A stretch of DNA of 64,000 bases from Dyadobacter crusticola DSM 16708 (GCF_000701505.1 NZ_JNJB01000004.1:434001-498000); one strand, 5' to 3'. Shown: positions 17,243-26,805, numbered from the stretch's first letter. Notes: generated by a model from the sequence alone, not told the origin. Numbers and translations: made by a program.

Positions 17243-18123
17243 GCTGCCCGCTTTCCTGAAAGCTTTGTTCTCTGACCTGCATATAATCCGCCGACCACGA
17301 GGATCGTCCCAACCACGGTATAGATCGTAATAGGTTCGGACATTAACCACCACGCGAAGAAAAAGCCGAAAAGCGGACAGAGAAACAGCCACAAAGAAGC
17401 CTTGACGGTATCAATGCGCAAAAGGTAGAACCAGCAGATCAACCCTGCGATTGATACCGCCAGGCTCAACCATAAGACTGAGCCCCAAAAAACTTTATCG
17501 TAAACAGTTGATGAAAAATCGCTGAGCAGGAATGTGGCGGGCAACAATAACAGCCCGCCAATAAAGACCTGCCATCCATTGATTAACAGATTTGGCAGCT
17601 CCCACTTAACAGAAGCATAGTAAACACTCGCGGCAGACACTGCTACCATGCTGATCAGCAGCAGCGTAATTCCCCAGCCAGTCGTGTAGCTGTTTGCCAG
17701 CAACGGGTAGGTAGCGATGCCGATACCCGCCATTCCCAGTACAATTCCCAGCCATTCTGCTGCCTGCGGCTTGCGTTTCAACCACCACGACGATAGTAAA
17801 ACGATGATCAGCGGATTGGTAGAAACGGCCAGGCTGCCTATTCCTGCGGCGGTATATTTCATTGCGCACACGTAGAGGCCCAGGTATAACGTTGTATTCA
17901 AAAAACCAAAGACAGCCAGCTGCTGCCATTCTTTTTTATTTGGCAATCGGTAGGCCGAACCTTTGCCAAACGCATAAGAAAATGAAAGGAGCAAAATGCC
18001 CGCAATAAAGAAGCGAACGTTTGCCAACACCAGAGGAGCGGCCGACTGTACCCCAAATTTGGTTGCTACCGAGGCTGAGGACCACAAAATGGAAAAAAGA
18101 AGACCTATACCGATATTTTTCAC
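17239..18123 (-). CDS. EamA-family DMT transporter
   Basis: 294 residues with about ten hydrophobic segments in two repeated EamA halves, the drug/metabolite transporter layout. The first half includes SASVATKFGVQSAAPLVLANVRF, where SASVATKFG lies at the usual conserved Lys/Arg region. It should be an inner-membrane exporter of a small metabolite or amino acid; no substrate can be named. The C-terminus is short and basic (GQRTKLSGKRAA). It overlaps the end of the PhzF gene by 4 bases, convergently, so the two are not an operon. Confidence 0.9.
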   Translation of the reverse strand: MKNIGIGLLFSILWSSASVATKFGVQSAAPLVLANVRFFIAGILLLSFSYAFGKGSAYRLPNKKEWQQLAVFGFLNTTLYLGLYVCAMKYTAAGIGSLAVSTNPLIIVLLSSWWLKRKPQAAEWLGIVLGMAGIGIATYPLLANSYTTGWGITLLLISMVAVSAASVYYASVKWELPNLLINGWQVFIGGLLLLPATFLLSDFSSTVYDKVFWGSVLWLSLAVSIAGLICWFYLLRIDTVKASLWLFLCPLFGFFFAWWLMSEPITIYTVVGTILVVGGLYAGQRTKLSGKRAA

Positions 18124-18196
18124 ACATGAAACGAATTATGGATCAAAAATACAGGATGCGCTTCGGCTTCCGCCGGCACTTTTCATATTTTTGAGC

Positions 18197-19585
18197 ATGA
18201 TTATTCGAAAAAATGTACTGCTTTTCGCATTTCTCCTGACAAGCTGGTACACGCCCGCTTTTTCTCAAAATCAATGGACTTACGATTTTAACAATGGGCT
18301 TAATCCGATTGAAAATGGCGGACCTGCCTTAAAAGTACTCGGTCAACCCGGCCAGTATATCAAAGAAAAAATCCCGGGTTCTGACTATCTCAATCGTACC
18401 ATCTACCAGTTTGAAAACAATAGCGGACTACAGTTCAACAATACGGAGGCGAAAGGATTTCTGAGCAAGTCGTTCACTGTTGAGATTTATTTTAAAATGA
18501 CAGAACTCGACAGCTGGAAACGGGTACTCGATTTCAAGAACCGCAAAAGCGATTACGGAAGCTACATTTATGACGGCAAACTGAATTTCTATGATTATGC
18601 AATCGGTGAAAAAGCGCCGGTAAGAGCAAACCAGTACGTACATTATGTGTACTCGCGCGACTTCGATACCAAGATCATCAAAATGTATATCAATGGTCAG
18701 TCCAAGCTTGAATTCAAAGATCCGGGAAGTGAGGGAATGCTGGATCAGGATCAGGTACTTAACTTCTTTCAGGATGATCTGGTTGCCAATCACGAAGCCA
18801 GCTCCGGTTCCATTGCATTGATCCGAGTTTACGACCGCGTGATGACACCCGTTTTTGTGAGAAGAAGCTACCAGACAATCAGCAAAAATTTCAAGGAGCC
18901 TGTCGCCAAGCAGGAAGAACCAGAACCAAAGCCAGAAGAGAAGGTGGCAGAAAAACCTGGGCGTAACAAAAATCTCTCTCTCGTTACCGGGAAAGTTTAT
19001 GACGGCCGCAACCTCAAACCCGTGCATGACGCCGAGGTAATGGTAAGAAAGTCTGATAATGACTCTCTGGTGGCACAGACTAAAACAGTAAAAGGTGTTT
19101 ACAACTTTGAACTGACACCCTACCAATCTTACAGGATTTCGGCGCGTGCAGATGGATTTCAAAGCAAGAGTGTGGCAGTAAAGACGACCAACCGGTTCGA
19201 AGAAATCAAGTCACTGATCAGTCTGGCACCTGAGACTTATACAACTCCATTGACCACGTTGTATTTCAACCAGGGTACAGAAGAAATGGACGCCCCGTCA
19301 CTTACTGACCTGGACTCCATTGCCGGGTACTTTCAAAAACATCCCGGCTTGAAGATCCTTCTGAAAGGTCACACTGACAACACGGGAAATTTTGATAAAA
19401 ACCTCGAACTATCGAATAAGCGGGTAGAAACGGTGAAAACGCATTTGATCGGGAAAGGTATTCCTGCCGATCGCATTGAAGGAAGTGGTTACGGCTCAGC
19501 GCAGCCAAAGCGGGTAAACAGGTCTGAAACGGGCAAGCGATCGAACCGGCGGGTAGATATTTGGGCGGAGCCAGTAAAAAGATAA
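18197..19585 (+). CDS. OmpA-family outer membrane protein with LamG-like domain
   Basis: 462 residues from the ATG at 18197; the open frame extends upstream over the transporter gene, but the signal peptide MIIRKNVLLFAFLLTSWYT (cut near AFSQ) fixes the start. Residues about 60-230 resemble a LamG/concanavalin-like domain (SFTVEIYFKM, GSIALIRVYDRVMT). A Pro/Glu/Lys linker and a carboxypeptidase-regulatory-like beta domain follow. Residues about 350-460 are an OmpA C-terminal domain with GHTDNTGN and NLELSNKRVETV, which binds peptidoglycan. It probably links the outer membrane to the cell wall and may bind a carbohydrate or protein on its LamG face. A strong terminator overlaps the stop. Confidence 0.9.
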   Translation: MIIRKNVLLFAFLLTSWYTPAFSQNQWTYDFNNGLNPIENGGPALKVLGQPGQYIKEKIPGSDYLNRTIYQFENNSGLQFNNTEAKGFLSKSFTVEIYFKMTELDSWKRVLDFKNRKSDYGSYIYDGKLNFYDYAIGEKAPVRANQYVHYVYSRDFDTKIIKMYINGQSKLEFKDPGSEGMLDQDQVLNFFQDDLVANHEASSGSIALIRVYDRVMTPVFVRRSYQTISKNFKEPVAKQEEPEPKPEEKVAEKPGRNKNLSLVTGKVYDGRNLKPVHDAEVMVRKSDNDSLVAQTKTVKGVYNFELTPYQSYRISARADGFQSKSVAVKTTNRFEEIKSLISLAPETYTTPLTTLYFNQGTEEMDAPSLTDLDSIAGYFQKHPGLKILLKGHTDNTGNFDKNLELSNKRVETVKTHLIGKGIPADRIEGSGYGSAQPKRVNRSETGKRSNRRVDIWAEPVKR

Positions 19586-19609
19586 AGCCACCTCATTGAG
19601 GTGGCTTTA
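19583..19609 (+). terminator. Terminator of the OmpA-family gene
   Basis: TAAAGCCACCTCA (19583-19595) pairs with TGAGGTGGCTTTA (19597-19609). It begins in the stop codon itself. A short T-rich stretch follows. Confidence 0.8.
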
Positions 19610-20138
19610 TACTGACTATTCCTAAACCCTTAACCTTTTCTTTTCTTTTATATCTTAAACCGTTTGCAGTAAACAAAAGATCCTGCGAGCGGGTTGCATA
19701 TCTAAAGTAATGTGATTGTTAATGCTACTCCTTTTTTGAAGATTAATCGATTCTACAATCTAAAAGGTAAAAAGATCAATCCTCCCCTCAACAACACACC
19801 GACTTCCCTCGTCATTTAATATATAGCCGCCTGACAATGAGGAAGGCAAATTCTTGTTTTATTTATACAAATATAAAACAAATCTAGTTAGCATCACGGA
19901 TTAATTCAATTTTGGCCTTCGCTAACCGTGATACAAATATGAACGTTAATTTCGATATTACAAAGTTGCTGACTTTGTAACAACAAAATTTTATTGGGAA
20001 TTAAATATCAATTTTGCGTGTCTTTTTGCAATATTATGCTTTTCGCCTGCTGTACTGTTTCAAATTATTTCGAAAAAGTAGCATATTGCAAAATTTTCTA
20101 CCATCTTGAAATAATTATATTTTCTTTGAAATGTTCAA
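19610..20138. other. AT-rich intergenic region without a supported gene
   Basis: About 530 bases, clearly richer in A/T than its surroundings. It contains a perfect hairpin TTACAAAGT-TGCTG-ACTTTGTAA (19958-19980) and an inverted ATCACGG...CCGTGAT pair (near 19895-19931). An open frame of 65 codons (19994-20191) runs into the end of pth, has no start context and an unlikely composition, and I do not accept it. No tRNA or transposon remnant is visible. Confidence 0.5.
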
Positions 20139-20699
20139 TCATTGGTTATAATTATTCATTGCTGATTGTATACCCAAAGTACAAAAAGTAGTCACCATAT
20201 CTCCCGCCTTATCTAGGAATATCGGCAATTCAATCATTTCCTCTGGGGAAAAAGCCTTTAACACATAATCTACTTGCCTGCCACGCGGAAAATTGTTCCC
20301 GATTCCGAAGCGCAAACGCGGGTACTCCGATGTGCCGAGAAGCTCCTCTATGTTTTTCAAACCGTTGTGCCCGCCGTGGCTGCCTTTTGGCTTGATCCGC
20401 AGCGTTCCAAACGGAAGTTGCAGCTCATCTACGATCACCAATGTATTTTCGGCCGGGACTTTGAACTGGTCCATATAATATCGCAATGCCTTTCCGCTCA
20501 GGTTCATGTAAGTGGTAGGCTTGATGAAATAGATCTGCCTTCCCTTGTGTTTCCACTCAGCCACAAACGCCAGCTTCTCAAAGCTGAATCTAAAATCGTG
20601 CTGCGCGGCGAGCCTGTCCAGTACCATAAATCCGACATTATGCCGGGTAAATGCATATTCCGGACCAATATTCCCCAATCCGGCAATAAGGTATTTCAT
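20139..20699 (-). CDS. pth: Peptidyl-tRNA hydrolase
   Basis: 186 residues, normal for bacterial Pth. It releases tRNA from peptidyl-tRNA that drops off ribosomes. GLGNIGPEY with Asn10, TRHNVGF with the catalytic His20, and VDELQLPFG followed by GSHGGHNGLKNIEE are all intact. It is transcribed away from the pyrR-like gene; their starts lie 63 bases apart. The C-terminus faces the AT-rich desert. Confidence 0.97.
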   Translation of the reverse strand: MKYLIAGLGNIGPEYAFTRHNVGFMVLDRLAAQHDFRFSFEKLAFVAEWKHKGRQIYFIKPTTYMNLSGKALRYYMDQFKVPAENTLVIVDELQLPFGTLRIKPKGSHGGHNGLKNIEELLGTSEYPRLRFGIGNNFPRGRQVDYVLKAFSPEEMIELPIFLDKAGDMVTTFCTLGIQSAMNNYNQ

Positions 20700-20762
20700 T
20701 TGTTAAAAGTTTTTGATTTCGTATTAGAGCACTTAATTTAGGCTAAAATTCAGGGAAAATAC

Positions 20763-21305
20763 ATGATGCCCCAAAAACGATTGATACTAAGTAGCCCATT
20801 GCTGGAAATCATGATCAGCCGATTATGCCAGCAGCTGATTGAAAACCACCAGGAATTTTCCAATTCGGTGGTAATGGGGCTGCAGCCGCGCGGAATCTAC
20901 TTTGCCGAACGCATTGTCGCAGAACTTCGCGAACGAACAGGGAAGAATATTCCGCTGGGTTACCTGGATGCTACCTTTTACCGGGATGATTTCAGAAGAA
21001 GGGAATCGCCGCTTGTGCCCAATAAGACCAATGTACCGTTTCTGATCGAAGGTAAGAAGGTAATCCTGATCGACGATGTGCTTGCAAGCGGTCGCATGGT
21101 GCGCGCTGCATTGGACGCGATGACCGCATTCGGGCGCCCCAAAGCAGTTGAGCTAATGGTACTAATAGATCGCCGCTATAATCGCGAGCTGCCGCTCGGC
21201 CCCGACTATGCAGGAATGAAAGTCAGCACGGTGGAAAGTCAGCGGGTACAGGTGGAGTGGAAAGAGCAGGGTTTTGAAGAAGACCACATCTGGCTTGTCG
21301 ACTGA
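20763..21305 (+). CDS. pyrR: PyrR-like uracil phosphoribosyltransferase / pyrimidine regulator
   Basis: 180 residues. The PRPP-binding loop VILIDDVLASGRMVRAAL matches PyrR (VDDVLYTGRT in Bacillus), and LGYLDATFYRDDFRR is the second PyrR block. PyrR in Firmicutes binds pyr mRNA and also makes UMP from uracil. Here it stands apart from pyrB and no anti-terminator loop is evident, so its role may be mainly salvage or something else; Bacteroidota homologues are not well characterised to my knowledge. Two ATGs lie at 20763 and 20766. Confidence 0.85.
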   Translation: MMPQKRLILSSPLLEIMISRLCQQLIENHQEFSNSVVMGLQPRGIYFAERIVAELRERTGKNIPLGYLDATFYRDDFRRRESPLVPNKTNVPFLIEGKKVILIDDVLASGRMVRAALDAMTAFGRPKAVELMVLIDRRYNRELPLGPDYAGMKVSTVESQRVQVEWKEQGFEEDHIWLVD

Positions 21306-21310
21306 AAAAA

Positions 21311-22861
21311 TCAACGCGGGCGGGAAGCTTCTTTCAAGCCTACTTTGCCAATTTCTTCTGTTTTGTAAGTCAGCTTATTGATATAGAAAACCTCTCTCCC
21401 CTGCCCTATCGAAGAAGTACCAATCCGCTGCATTCCATAGGCAAGAAAATACTGGCCGTACCAGGGTGAGAGGTACCCGTCTTCATTATTGAGCACTTTC
21501 TCCTTTTCAGATTTGGGATTGATTTTGAATTTCTCGGTTTCCACAACCACTTTGTCCCGGTTGATCACCTCCGTGTGAATCTCACCTTCCTGTGGGTAAG
21601 CGAGCACGAAATAATCGTCGACGGGCGTTACCTGCACCATTTCCTGCAAATCGAAGCTGGTGAGGTCTTTGATTGTAATGGTGTTGTCCCACATAAACTT
21701 TCCATTCCTGTCAAATCCGCAGACGATCGCGTGGGTATAACGGTAACCTTCGAGCGACCGGGAAATGTAAGGGCGGGAAATTCCGCCGGAGATAATCGGA
21801 TTAGTTGAACGCTGGTTTGGATAATAAACTTCGGCAACCAGCACGATTTCTTCAGGTGTCTGGATCAGCTCGTGAACAAGGAGCCGGTACCGGAATCGGT
21901 TTTCCTTACCCAGACTTTGTCTTTTATCAATTTTTTCCAAAACCCGCTGCCGGCGTTTTGGCTTCATGTAATTGAAAAAATTCTGTAACTGAGAAAATTC
22001 GATAAACTGCGGCTCTCCGGGCGTATCATCTTCTATATGTGTGACATACAACCCTTGTGAATACTGGGTACAACCTACCGAATAGTTGCCAATCAGATAG
22101 GAATCATCAGAATTAAGCGGCACAATTTGTCCGGATATGAAGCTGTACCTCGGGTCGCTCAATGTAGTTTTCTTCAAAAACTTGCCGTCATAATTGTAAG
22201 TTTTGATCTCAAAAACACAATTTTTTTTCCGGTAAGCATAAGTAATTACATTGATGTAGCCGTCGATTTCATTGATATCCACATTGTTCAGTTCTGTATT
22301 TTTTTCAAACAATCCTGGCAGAACGCGCGTCGTGTGGTCGAAGAAAGAATGCACGATTACCACCGGCCGCGAGCGATAATATCCTGAAACCAGTGCCTTG
22401 CTGCCTATCACTTTGAACTGCTGCACATCCACACCAGAAAGGAGATTACCTTTGAAGGTATCAATGGACCCGTCGTTGAAATTGAGTTGCAAAAACAGGA
22501 ACTTGTCGGTATCCGGCTCTGCGAAAAGCCAGTAGCCCAAATCCGCTCCTTTGTAAGCCATTACTGGAATGTAACGAAAATCAAGTTTATACGCGGTTCG
22601 CCATAGTACTTTCAAAGTCGTGTCGTACTTCACGAAATTCCACTTTTCATTACGACTGCTGGAATACTCATCGCCCCGGATCACGGACAGAATACCCTGC
22701 TCGCCCAGGCTAAATACTTCGAATTGTTCGGAGCTGGAAGAACTGGTTGGAATCTCCAATCGGTCAGACTGATGCAACTGCGCTTTTGCACCAGTGAATG
22801 GAGCCAGAACAATCAGCAGCAGTATCTTTGTCCGGAAAAAACGAAGCAGGTAATTGGACAT
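21311..22861 (-). CDS. Secreted protein of unknown function
   Basis: 516 residues from the ATG at 22861; the open frame begins at 22894, but the signal peptide (RFFRTKILLLIVLAPFTGAK, cut at AQ) favours the shorter form. I do not recognise the family. The body is rich in short beta strands with aromatic residues and recurring patterns such as DRNGKFMWDN and YDGKFLKK, which suggests a beta-propeller-like fold. There are no cysteine pairs, lipobox or T9SS tail. Only 5 bases separate its stop from that of the convergent pyrR-like gene. It is probably periplasmic or on the surface. Confidence 0.8.
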   Translation of the reverse strand: MSNYLLRFFRTKILLLIVLAPFTGAKAQLHQSDRLEIPTSSSSSEQFEVFSLGEQGILSVIRGDEYSSSRNEKWNFVKYDTTLKVLWRTAYKLDFRYIPVMAYKGADLGYWLFAEPDTDKFLFLQLNFNDGSIDTFKGNLLSGVDVQQFKVIGSKALVSGYYRSRPVVIVHSFFDHTTRVLPGLFEKNTELNNVDINEIDGYINVITYAYRKKNCVFEIKTYNYDGKFLKKTTLSDPRYSFISGQIVPLNSDDSYLIGNYSVGCTQYSQGLYVTHIEDDTPGEPQFIEFSQLQNFFNYMKPKRRQRVLEKIDKRQSLGKENRFRYRLLVHELIQTPEEIVLVAEVYYPNQRSTNPIISGGISRPYISRSLEGYRYTHAIVCGFDRNGKFMWDNTITIKDLTSFDLQEMVQVTPVDDYFVLAYPQEGEIHTEVINRDKVVVETEKFKINPKSEKEKVLNNEDGYLSPWYGQYFLAYGMQRIGTSSIGQGREVFYINKLTYKTEEIGKVGLKEASRPR

Positions 22862-22903
22862 AACTTCTTCCTGGTGGGGTGTAACTCTCTTCAATATTTA
22901 CCC

Positions 22904-22911
22904 TAATTTTG
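22904..22911 (+). promoter_or_regulatory. Possible -7 promoter element for argS
   Basis: TAATTTTG fits TAnnTTTG exactly and lies 112 bases before the argS ATG. No good -33 element is seen at the expected distance. Confidence 0.35.
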
Positions 22912-23022
22912 CATCAAAAAAGATAACATCACTATTAATATAAGAAATATTTTCATTCAAATAAAAACGACAGGAAATGGGTCCCGGCTTTCAGGAGCAC
23001 ACTTCCGCTTACACCATTTTTC

Positions 23023-24801
23023 ATGACAATTGAGGCTATATTAAAAGAGGATATCCAAAAAGCGATCCAAAAGCATTTCGAGATCGATGTTGAGGAAGTC
23101 ATTTTGCAACCAACCAAAAAAGAATTTGAAGGCTTTTATACATTCGTAACCTTCCCGCTTACCAAAACGACCCGCAAAGCGCCTGGGGAAATCGGCCAGA
23201 TTATCGGTGCTGCGCTTGTGGAGGCTTCTGCGGTGGTGCAGCGCTTCAATGTCGTGCAGGGTTTTCTCAATATCAGCTTGAAAGATCAAACCTGGCTCGA
23301 CCTGTTTGAAAAGATGAAAAGCGACCCTGATTACGGCAGTTCGCCTTCGAATGGGGCCTCGGTGATGGTTGAATTTTCTTCCCCTAATACCAATAAACCC
23401 CTGCACCTGGGGCATTTAAGAAACAATTTCCTCGGCGATTCTTTGTCGAGAATACTGAAAGCGAGCGGCTACAATATTGTAAAAACCTGCCTTGTAAACG
23501 ACCGCGGAATCCACATTTGTAAGTCTATGCTGGCTTACCGCGAGCTTGGAAATGGGGAAACGCCCGAAACCAGCGGGATCAAAGGCGACCATTTGGCCGG
23601 GAAGTATTATGTAAAGTTTGATCAGGAATACAAAAGGCAGATCAAAGAGCTGGTTGAGCAGGGAATGAAGGAAGAAGAAGCAGCAAAAAAGGCCCCATGG
23701 ATGCTTGAAGCTCAACGTATATTGCTGCTTTGGGAACAAGGCGACGCCGAGACGGTTGCACTTTGGCAAAAAATGAACAGCTGGGTGTATGCAGGTTTTG
23801 GAGAAACGTACAACAAAATTGGTGTAACATTTGACAAAACCTATTACGAATCAGACACTTACCTGCTAGGAAAAGATATCATCGAAGAGGGTCTTCAAAA
23901 GGGTGTTTTCTATCGGAAAGAGGACAATTCTGTTTGGATAAACCTCGCAGATGAAGGTTTGGACGAGAAACTTGTACTTCGCGGCGATGGTACTTCCGTC
24001 TATATCACGCAAGATCTGGGAACAACCGAGCTAAAAAACAGTGATTTCCATAATGACCGTTACTTATGGGTGGTTGGCAACGAGCAGGATTACCACTTCA
24101 AGGTCCTGTTTGCCATTTTGAAAAAGCTTGGAAGAACCTATTCAGAAGGCTGCTACCATATCAGCTACGGAATGGTTGACCTGCCGTCGGGTAAAATGAA
24201 ATCACGTGAAGGTACCGTCGTGGATGCAGACGATCTGATTGCAGAAATGATACAAACTGCCGCCGACCGTACCCAGGAGTTAGGAAAAATAGACGATTTC
24301 GATAGTGCAGAAGCCAAGCAGCTCTATAATCAGCTGGCAATGGGCGCATTAAAGTACTTTTTGCTCAAAGTGGACCCAAAGAAAAGAATGCTGTTCAATC
24401 CGGCCGAGTCCATTGATTTCCAAGGGCACACGGGACCATTTATTCAATATACCTATGCCCGGATCCGCTCCATTATGAGAAAAGCGGAACAGGCGGGTAT
24501 TGAAGCAATTATCCCTGGCGCAACTTACGCAATGCACCAGTCGGAGCGCGAGCTGATTTTTGCGCTTGCTCAGTTTCCTCTGAAGGTAACCTCAGCTGCA
24601 AGCGAATTTGCCCCGTCGATCATTTCACTGTATGCATTTGAGCTGGCAAAAGTTTATAACCAGTTCTACGCCGAGGTATCCATTTTCTCTGACCCAAATC
24701 CGGACGCTGTACGTTTCAGGGTTGCATTATCGCAGGTTGTTTCGGAAACAATTCAAAAAAGTTTAGGGTTATTGGGAATAGAAGTTCCGGAACGTATGTA
24801 A
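23023..24801 (+). CDS. argS: Arginyl-tRNA synthetase
   Basis: 592 residues, class I synthetase that charges tRNA-Arg. An N-terminal Add-1 tRNA-binding domain (about 1-110) is followed by the catalytic domain with NKPLHLGHLRNN (the HIGH motif, near 128). GKMKSREG near 391 is at the KMSKS position, in the weak form usual for ArgRS. The C-terminal DALR anticodon-binding domain is complete and ends with PERM, the invariant C-terminal Arg-Met style ending. It is followed by glutathione peroxidase after 55 bases. Confidence 0.97.
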   Translation: MTIEAILKEDIQKAIQKHFEIDVEEVILQPTKKEFEGFYTFVTFPLTKTTRKAPGEIGQIIGAALVEASAVVQRFNVVQGFLNISLKDQTWLDLFEKMKSDPDYGSSPSNGASVMVEFSSPNTNKPLHLGHLRNNFLGDSLSRILKASGYNIVKTCLVNDRGIHICKSMLAYRELGNGETPETSGIKGDHLAGKYYVKFDQEYKRQIKELVEQGMKEEEAAKKAPWMLEAQRILLLWEQGDAETVALWQKMNSWVYAGFGETYNKIGVTFDKTYYESDTYLLGKDIIEEGLQKGVFYRKEDNSVWINLADEGLDEKLVLRGDGTSVYITQDLGTTELKNSDFHNDRYLWVVGNEQDYHFKVLFAILKKLGRTYSEGCYHISYGMVDLPSGKMKSREGTVVDADDLIAEMIQTAADRTQELGKIDDFDSAEAKQLYNQLAMGALKYFLLKVDPKKRMLFNPAESIDFQGHTGPFIQYTYARIRSIMRKAEQAGIEAIIPGATYAMHQSERELIFALAQFPLKVTSAASEFAPSIISLYAFELAKVYNQFYAEVSIFSDPNPDAVRFRVALSQVVSETIQKSLGLLGIEVPERM

Positions 24802-24825
24802 AGCTGATTTTCACGCGTTTATTGA

Positions 24826-24833
24826 TAGATTTG
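24826..24833 (+). promoter_or_regulatory. Possible -7 promoter element of the glutathione peroxidase gene
   Basis: TAGATTTG matches TAnnTTTG exactly and lies 23 bases before the ATG. The -33 region is poor (GCTG). It would allow expression separate from argS. Confidence 0.45.
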
Positions 24834-24856
24834 TATAAACCATAACCAAAACTAAT

Positions 24857-25441
24857 ATGAGCTTTCTTAAATCAATTTTAATTATGATTACATCTCTGAT
24901 CGGCGGTTTGTTTGCTGATAAAAGTGAAACCGCATCGCGCCCAGATTCATACGAAACTGCGAAACAATCTCTTTACGATTTCAAGGTAAAATCGCTGGTA
25001 GGCGGTAAAACAGTGGATTTAAGTAAGTACAAAGGAAAAAAAGTAGTGATCCTGAATGTGGCGTCCAAATGCGGCTATACCAAGCAGTATGCGGATTGGG
25101 AGAAATTTAACAAAGAGCATGGCGACAAAGTGGTTGTACTTGGCTTCCCTGCCAATAACTTCGGTGGACAAGAGCCAGGTACCAGCGAAGAAATCGCTAC
25201 ATTCTGCTCGGCAACTTACGGCGTGACGTTTCCTATGTTCGAGAAAGTGTCGGTTTTGGGAGAAGACCAGGCTCCTATCTACAAATGGTTAACCACAAAA
25301 GAATTGAACGGCTGGAACGACAAAGTTCCAACCTGGAACTTCTGCAAATATGTAGTCAATGAGAATGGCGAGCTGACCAACTTTTTTGCTTCGAAAGTAT
25401 TACCAACAGATGCTGAGTTTTTGAAAGCTGTTGGAATCTGA
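24857..25441 (+). CDS. Glutathione peroxidase family (thiol peroxidase) protein
   Basis: 194 residues. A short hydrophobic N-terminus (residues 1-20) suggests export or membrane attachment. The peroxidatic Cys72 is in ASKCGYT, the Gln in FGGQEPG and the Trp/Asn of the active site in WNFCKY. A further Cys in ATFCSATYG may be the resolving residue used by thioredoxin-dependent members. It reduces hydroperoxides; thioredoxin rather than glutathione is the likelier donor in this phylum. A GC-rich hairpin follows at 25451-25487. Confidence 0.93.
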   Translation: MSFLKSILIMITSLIGGLFADKSETASRPDSYETAKQSLYDFKVKSLVGGKTVDLSKYKGKKVVILNVASKCGYTKQYADWEKFNKEHGDKVVVLGFPANNFGGQEPGTSEEIATFCSATYGVTFPMFEKVSVLGEDQAPIYKWLTTKELNGWNDKVPTWNFCKYVVNENGELTNFFASKVLPTDAEFLKAVGI

Positions 25442-25450
25442 TAGTACGAA

Positions 25451-25487
25451 AATGCGAGCTGCCTGCACTATATCGGCAGCTCGCATT
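25451..25487. terminator. Hairpin after the glutathione peroxidase gene
   Basis: Perfect 13-bp arms AATGCGAGCTGCC (25451-25463) and GGCAGCTCGCATT (25475-25487). The T tract after it is poor (GCCTTCTCC), so it could be a terminator or an mRNA-stabilising stem. Confidence 0.65.
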
Positions 25488-25519
25488 GCCTTCTCCATCA
25501 AAACTAAACACACATTAAC

Positions 25520-25894
25520 ATGAAAGATATCATTGAAGCTAAACGCTATCTCTCCAATGCAAAAGCGATACTGAGCGAAAAAGCACAGAAGGAAGATGGT
25601 TTTTACAAAGACAGAAAGTACGTAAAAATGGCTGGTCATACTGCTTATGCAGGTGTTTTAGTTGCGCTTGACAGCGTCTTTGGGGACAAGAAAAAGGGAC
25701 GTAAAAGTGTTGATTGGTATAAAGAAGAATTATCAACACGTGACAAGAAAATTTTGAGTGCTTTCATGGCCGCTTATGACACACTTCACTTGTCAATGAG
25801 CTATGACGGAAATCTAAGTGCTAACGTCTCCAAAGAAGGACTTGCCCTCGCTGAACAAATCATTAATTGGGCCGAACAGAGAGCCCAAGCTTGA
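25520..25894 (+). CDS. DUF5618 family protein
   Basis: 124 residues, mostly helical and charged, with no signal peptide. It opens MKDIIEAKRYLSNAKAILSEKA and contains YVKMAGHTAYAGVLVALD, which I recall as the DUF5618 signature; this was not checked. The size and the helical composition suggest a HEPN-like four-helix bundle, but the R-x4-6-H pattern of HEPN nucleases is not evident. The gene ends 16 bases before menA on the same strand. Function unknown. Confidence 0.82.
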   Translation: MKDIIEAKRYLSNAKAILSEKAQKEDGFYKDRKYVKMAGHTAYAGVLVALDSVFGDKKKGRKSVDWYKEELSTRDKKILSAFMAAYDTLHLSMSYDGNLSANVSKEGLALAEQIINWAEQRAQA

Positions 25895-25910
25895 CATCAA
25901 TTACATTAGA

Positions 25911-26804
25911 ATGAACCCCTGGATTGAGGCTGCCCGGCCTAGAACTTTACCTCTGTCATTGTCATGCATCATCATGGGCTGCTTCCTGGCAGCTTCCACT
26001 GGAAATTTCCATTGGTCTGTTGCTGCATTGAGCGTACTTACAACCATTATTTTACAGGTACTTTCCAATTTCGCCAACGATTATGGTGACGCTGTAAATG
26101 GAAAAGACACCGACTTGCGGGAAGGTCCGCGCCGGGCTGTGCATTCGGGACACATCACTGCTTCTTTGATGCTGAAAGCCATTATCTTGTCTTCTGCATT
26201 GGCTTTGATCTCGGGAATTTCCCTGCTGGTGATCGCACTGAGTGATGCGCCAAAGAGTGCTTTCTATGTTTTCTTCGGAATTGGTGTTGCGTGTATAATC
26301 GCCGCGATCACCTATACTGCCGGCAAGCGACCTTACGGTTATGTCGGGTTAGGTGATTTATCTGTGCTGATCTTTTTTGGTTGGGTGGGCGTACTCGGAA
26401 GCAGCTATTTGCATACACACTTGTGGGACTGGTCGCTTTTACTTCCTGCAACCAGCTGCGGTTTGTTCGCCGTGGGCGTACTGAATATCAACAATATCCG
26501 TGACATCGAGTCAGACCGGGCTACGGGTAAAAACTCGATTCCTGTGCGGCTTGGGCGCGAAAAGGCAATTGCTTACCACTGGCTGATTTTGATCACAGGC
26601 ATGCTCTGCGTTTCAGTTTACACATACCTTCATTTTTCCGGCTTTCAGAATCTGCTGTTTCTGCTCAGTTTTCCATTGTTCATCAGGAACGGACTTGCTG
26701 TTTCCACATTGAAGAAAGCACAGGAACTTGATCCCTACCTCAAACAAATGGCGCTTTCCACACTCTTCTTCGTAATCTTGTTTGGAATTGGCGTAGTACT
26801 TTAA
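25911..26804 (+). CDS. menA: 1,4-dihydroxy-2-naphthoate polyprenyltransferase
   Basis: 297 residues from the ATG at 25911; an upstream ATG at 25818 lies inside the DUF5618 gene. UbiA-type prenyltransferase with eight to nine membrane segments. The first Asp-rich motif is NDYGDAVNGKDTD, and the second region reads NNIRDIESDRATGKNSIPVRLG. It attaches the polyprenyl tail to 1,4-dihydroxy-2-naphthoate in the inner membrane to make demethylmenaquinone, the quinone of Bacteroidota respiration. No other men gene is in the window. Confidence 0.94.
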   Translation: MNPWIEAARPRTLPLSLSCIIMGCFLAASTGNFHWSVAALSVLTTIILQVLSNFANDYGDAVNGKDTDLREGPRRAVHSGHITASLMLKAIILSSALALISGISLLVIALSDAPKSAFYVFFGIGVACIIAAITYTAGKRPYGYVGLGDLSVLIFFGWVGVLGSSYLHTHLWDWSLLLPATSCGLFAVGVLNINNIRDIESDRATGKNSIPVRLGREKAIAYHWLILITGMLCVSVYTYLHFSGFQNLLFLLSFPLFIRNGLAVSTLKKAQELDPYLKQMALSTLFFVILFGIGVVL

Positions 26805-26805
26805 G

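Noticed and set aside
19994..20191. A 65-codon open frame in the AT-rich gap
   Set aside because: It runs into the coding end of pth on the other strand, is Cys/Tyr/Ile-rich and has no upstream signals.
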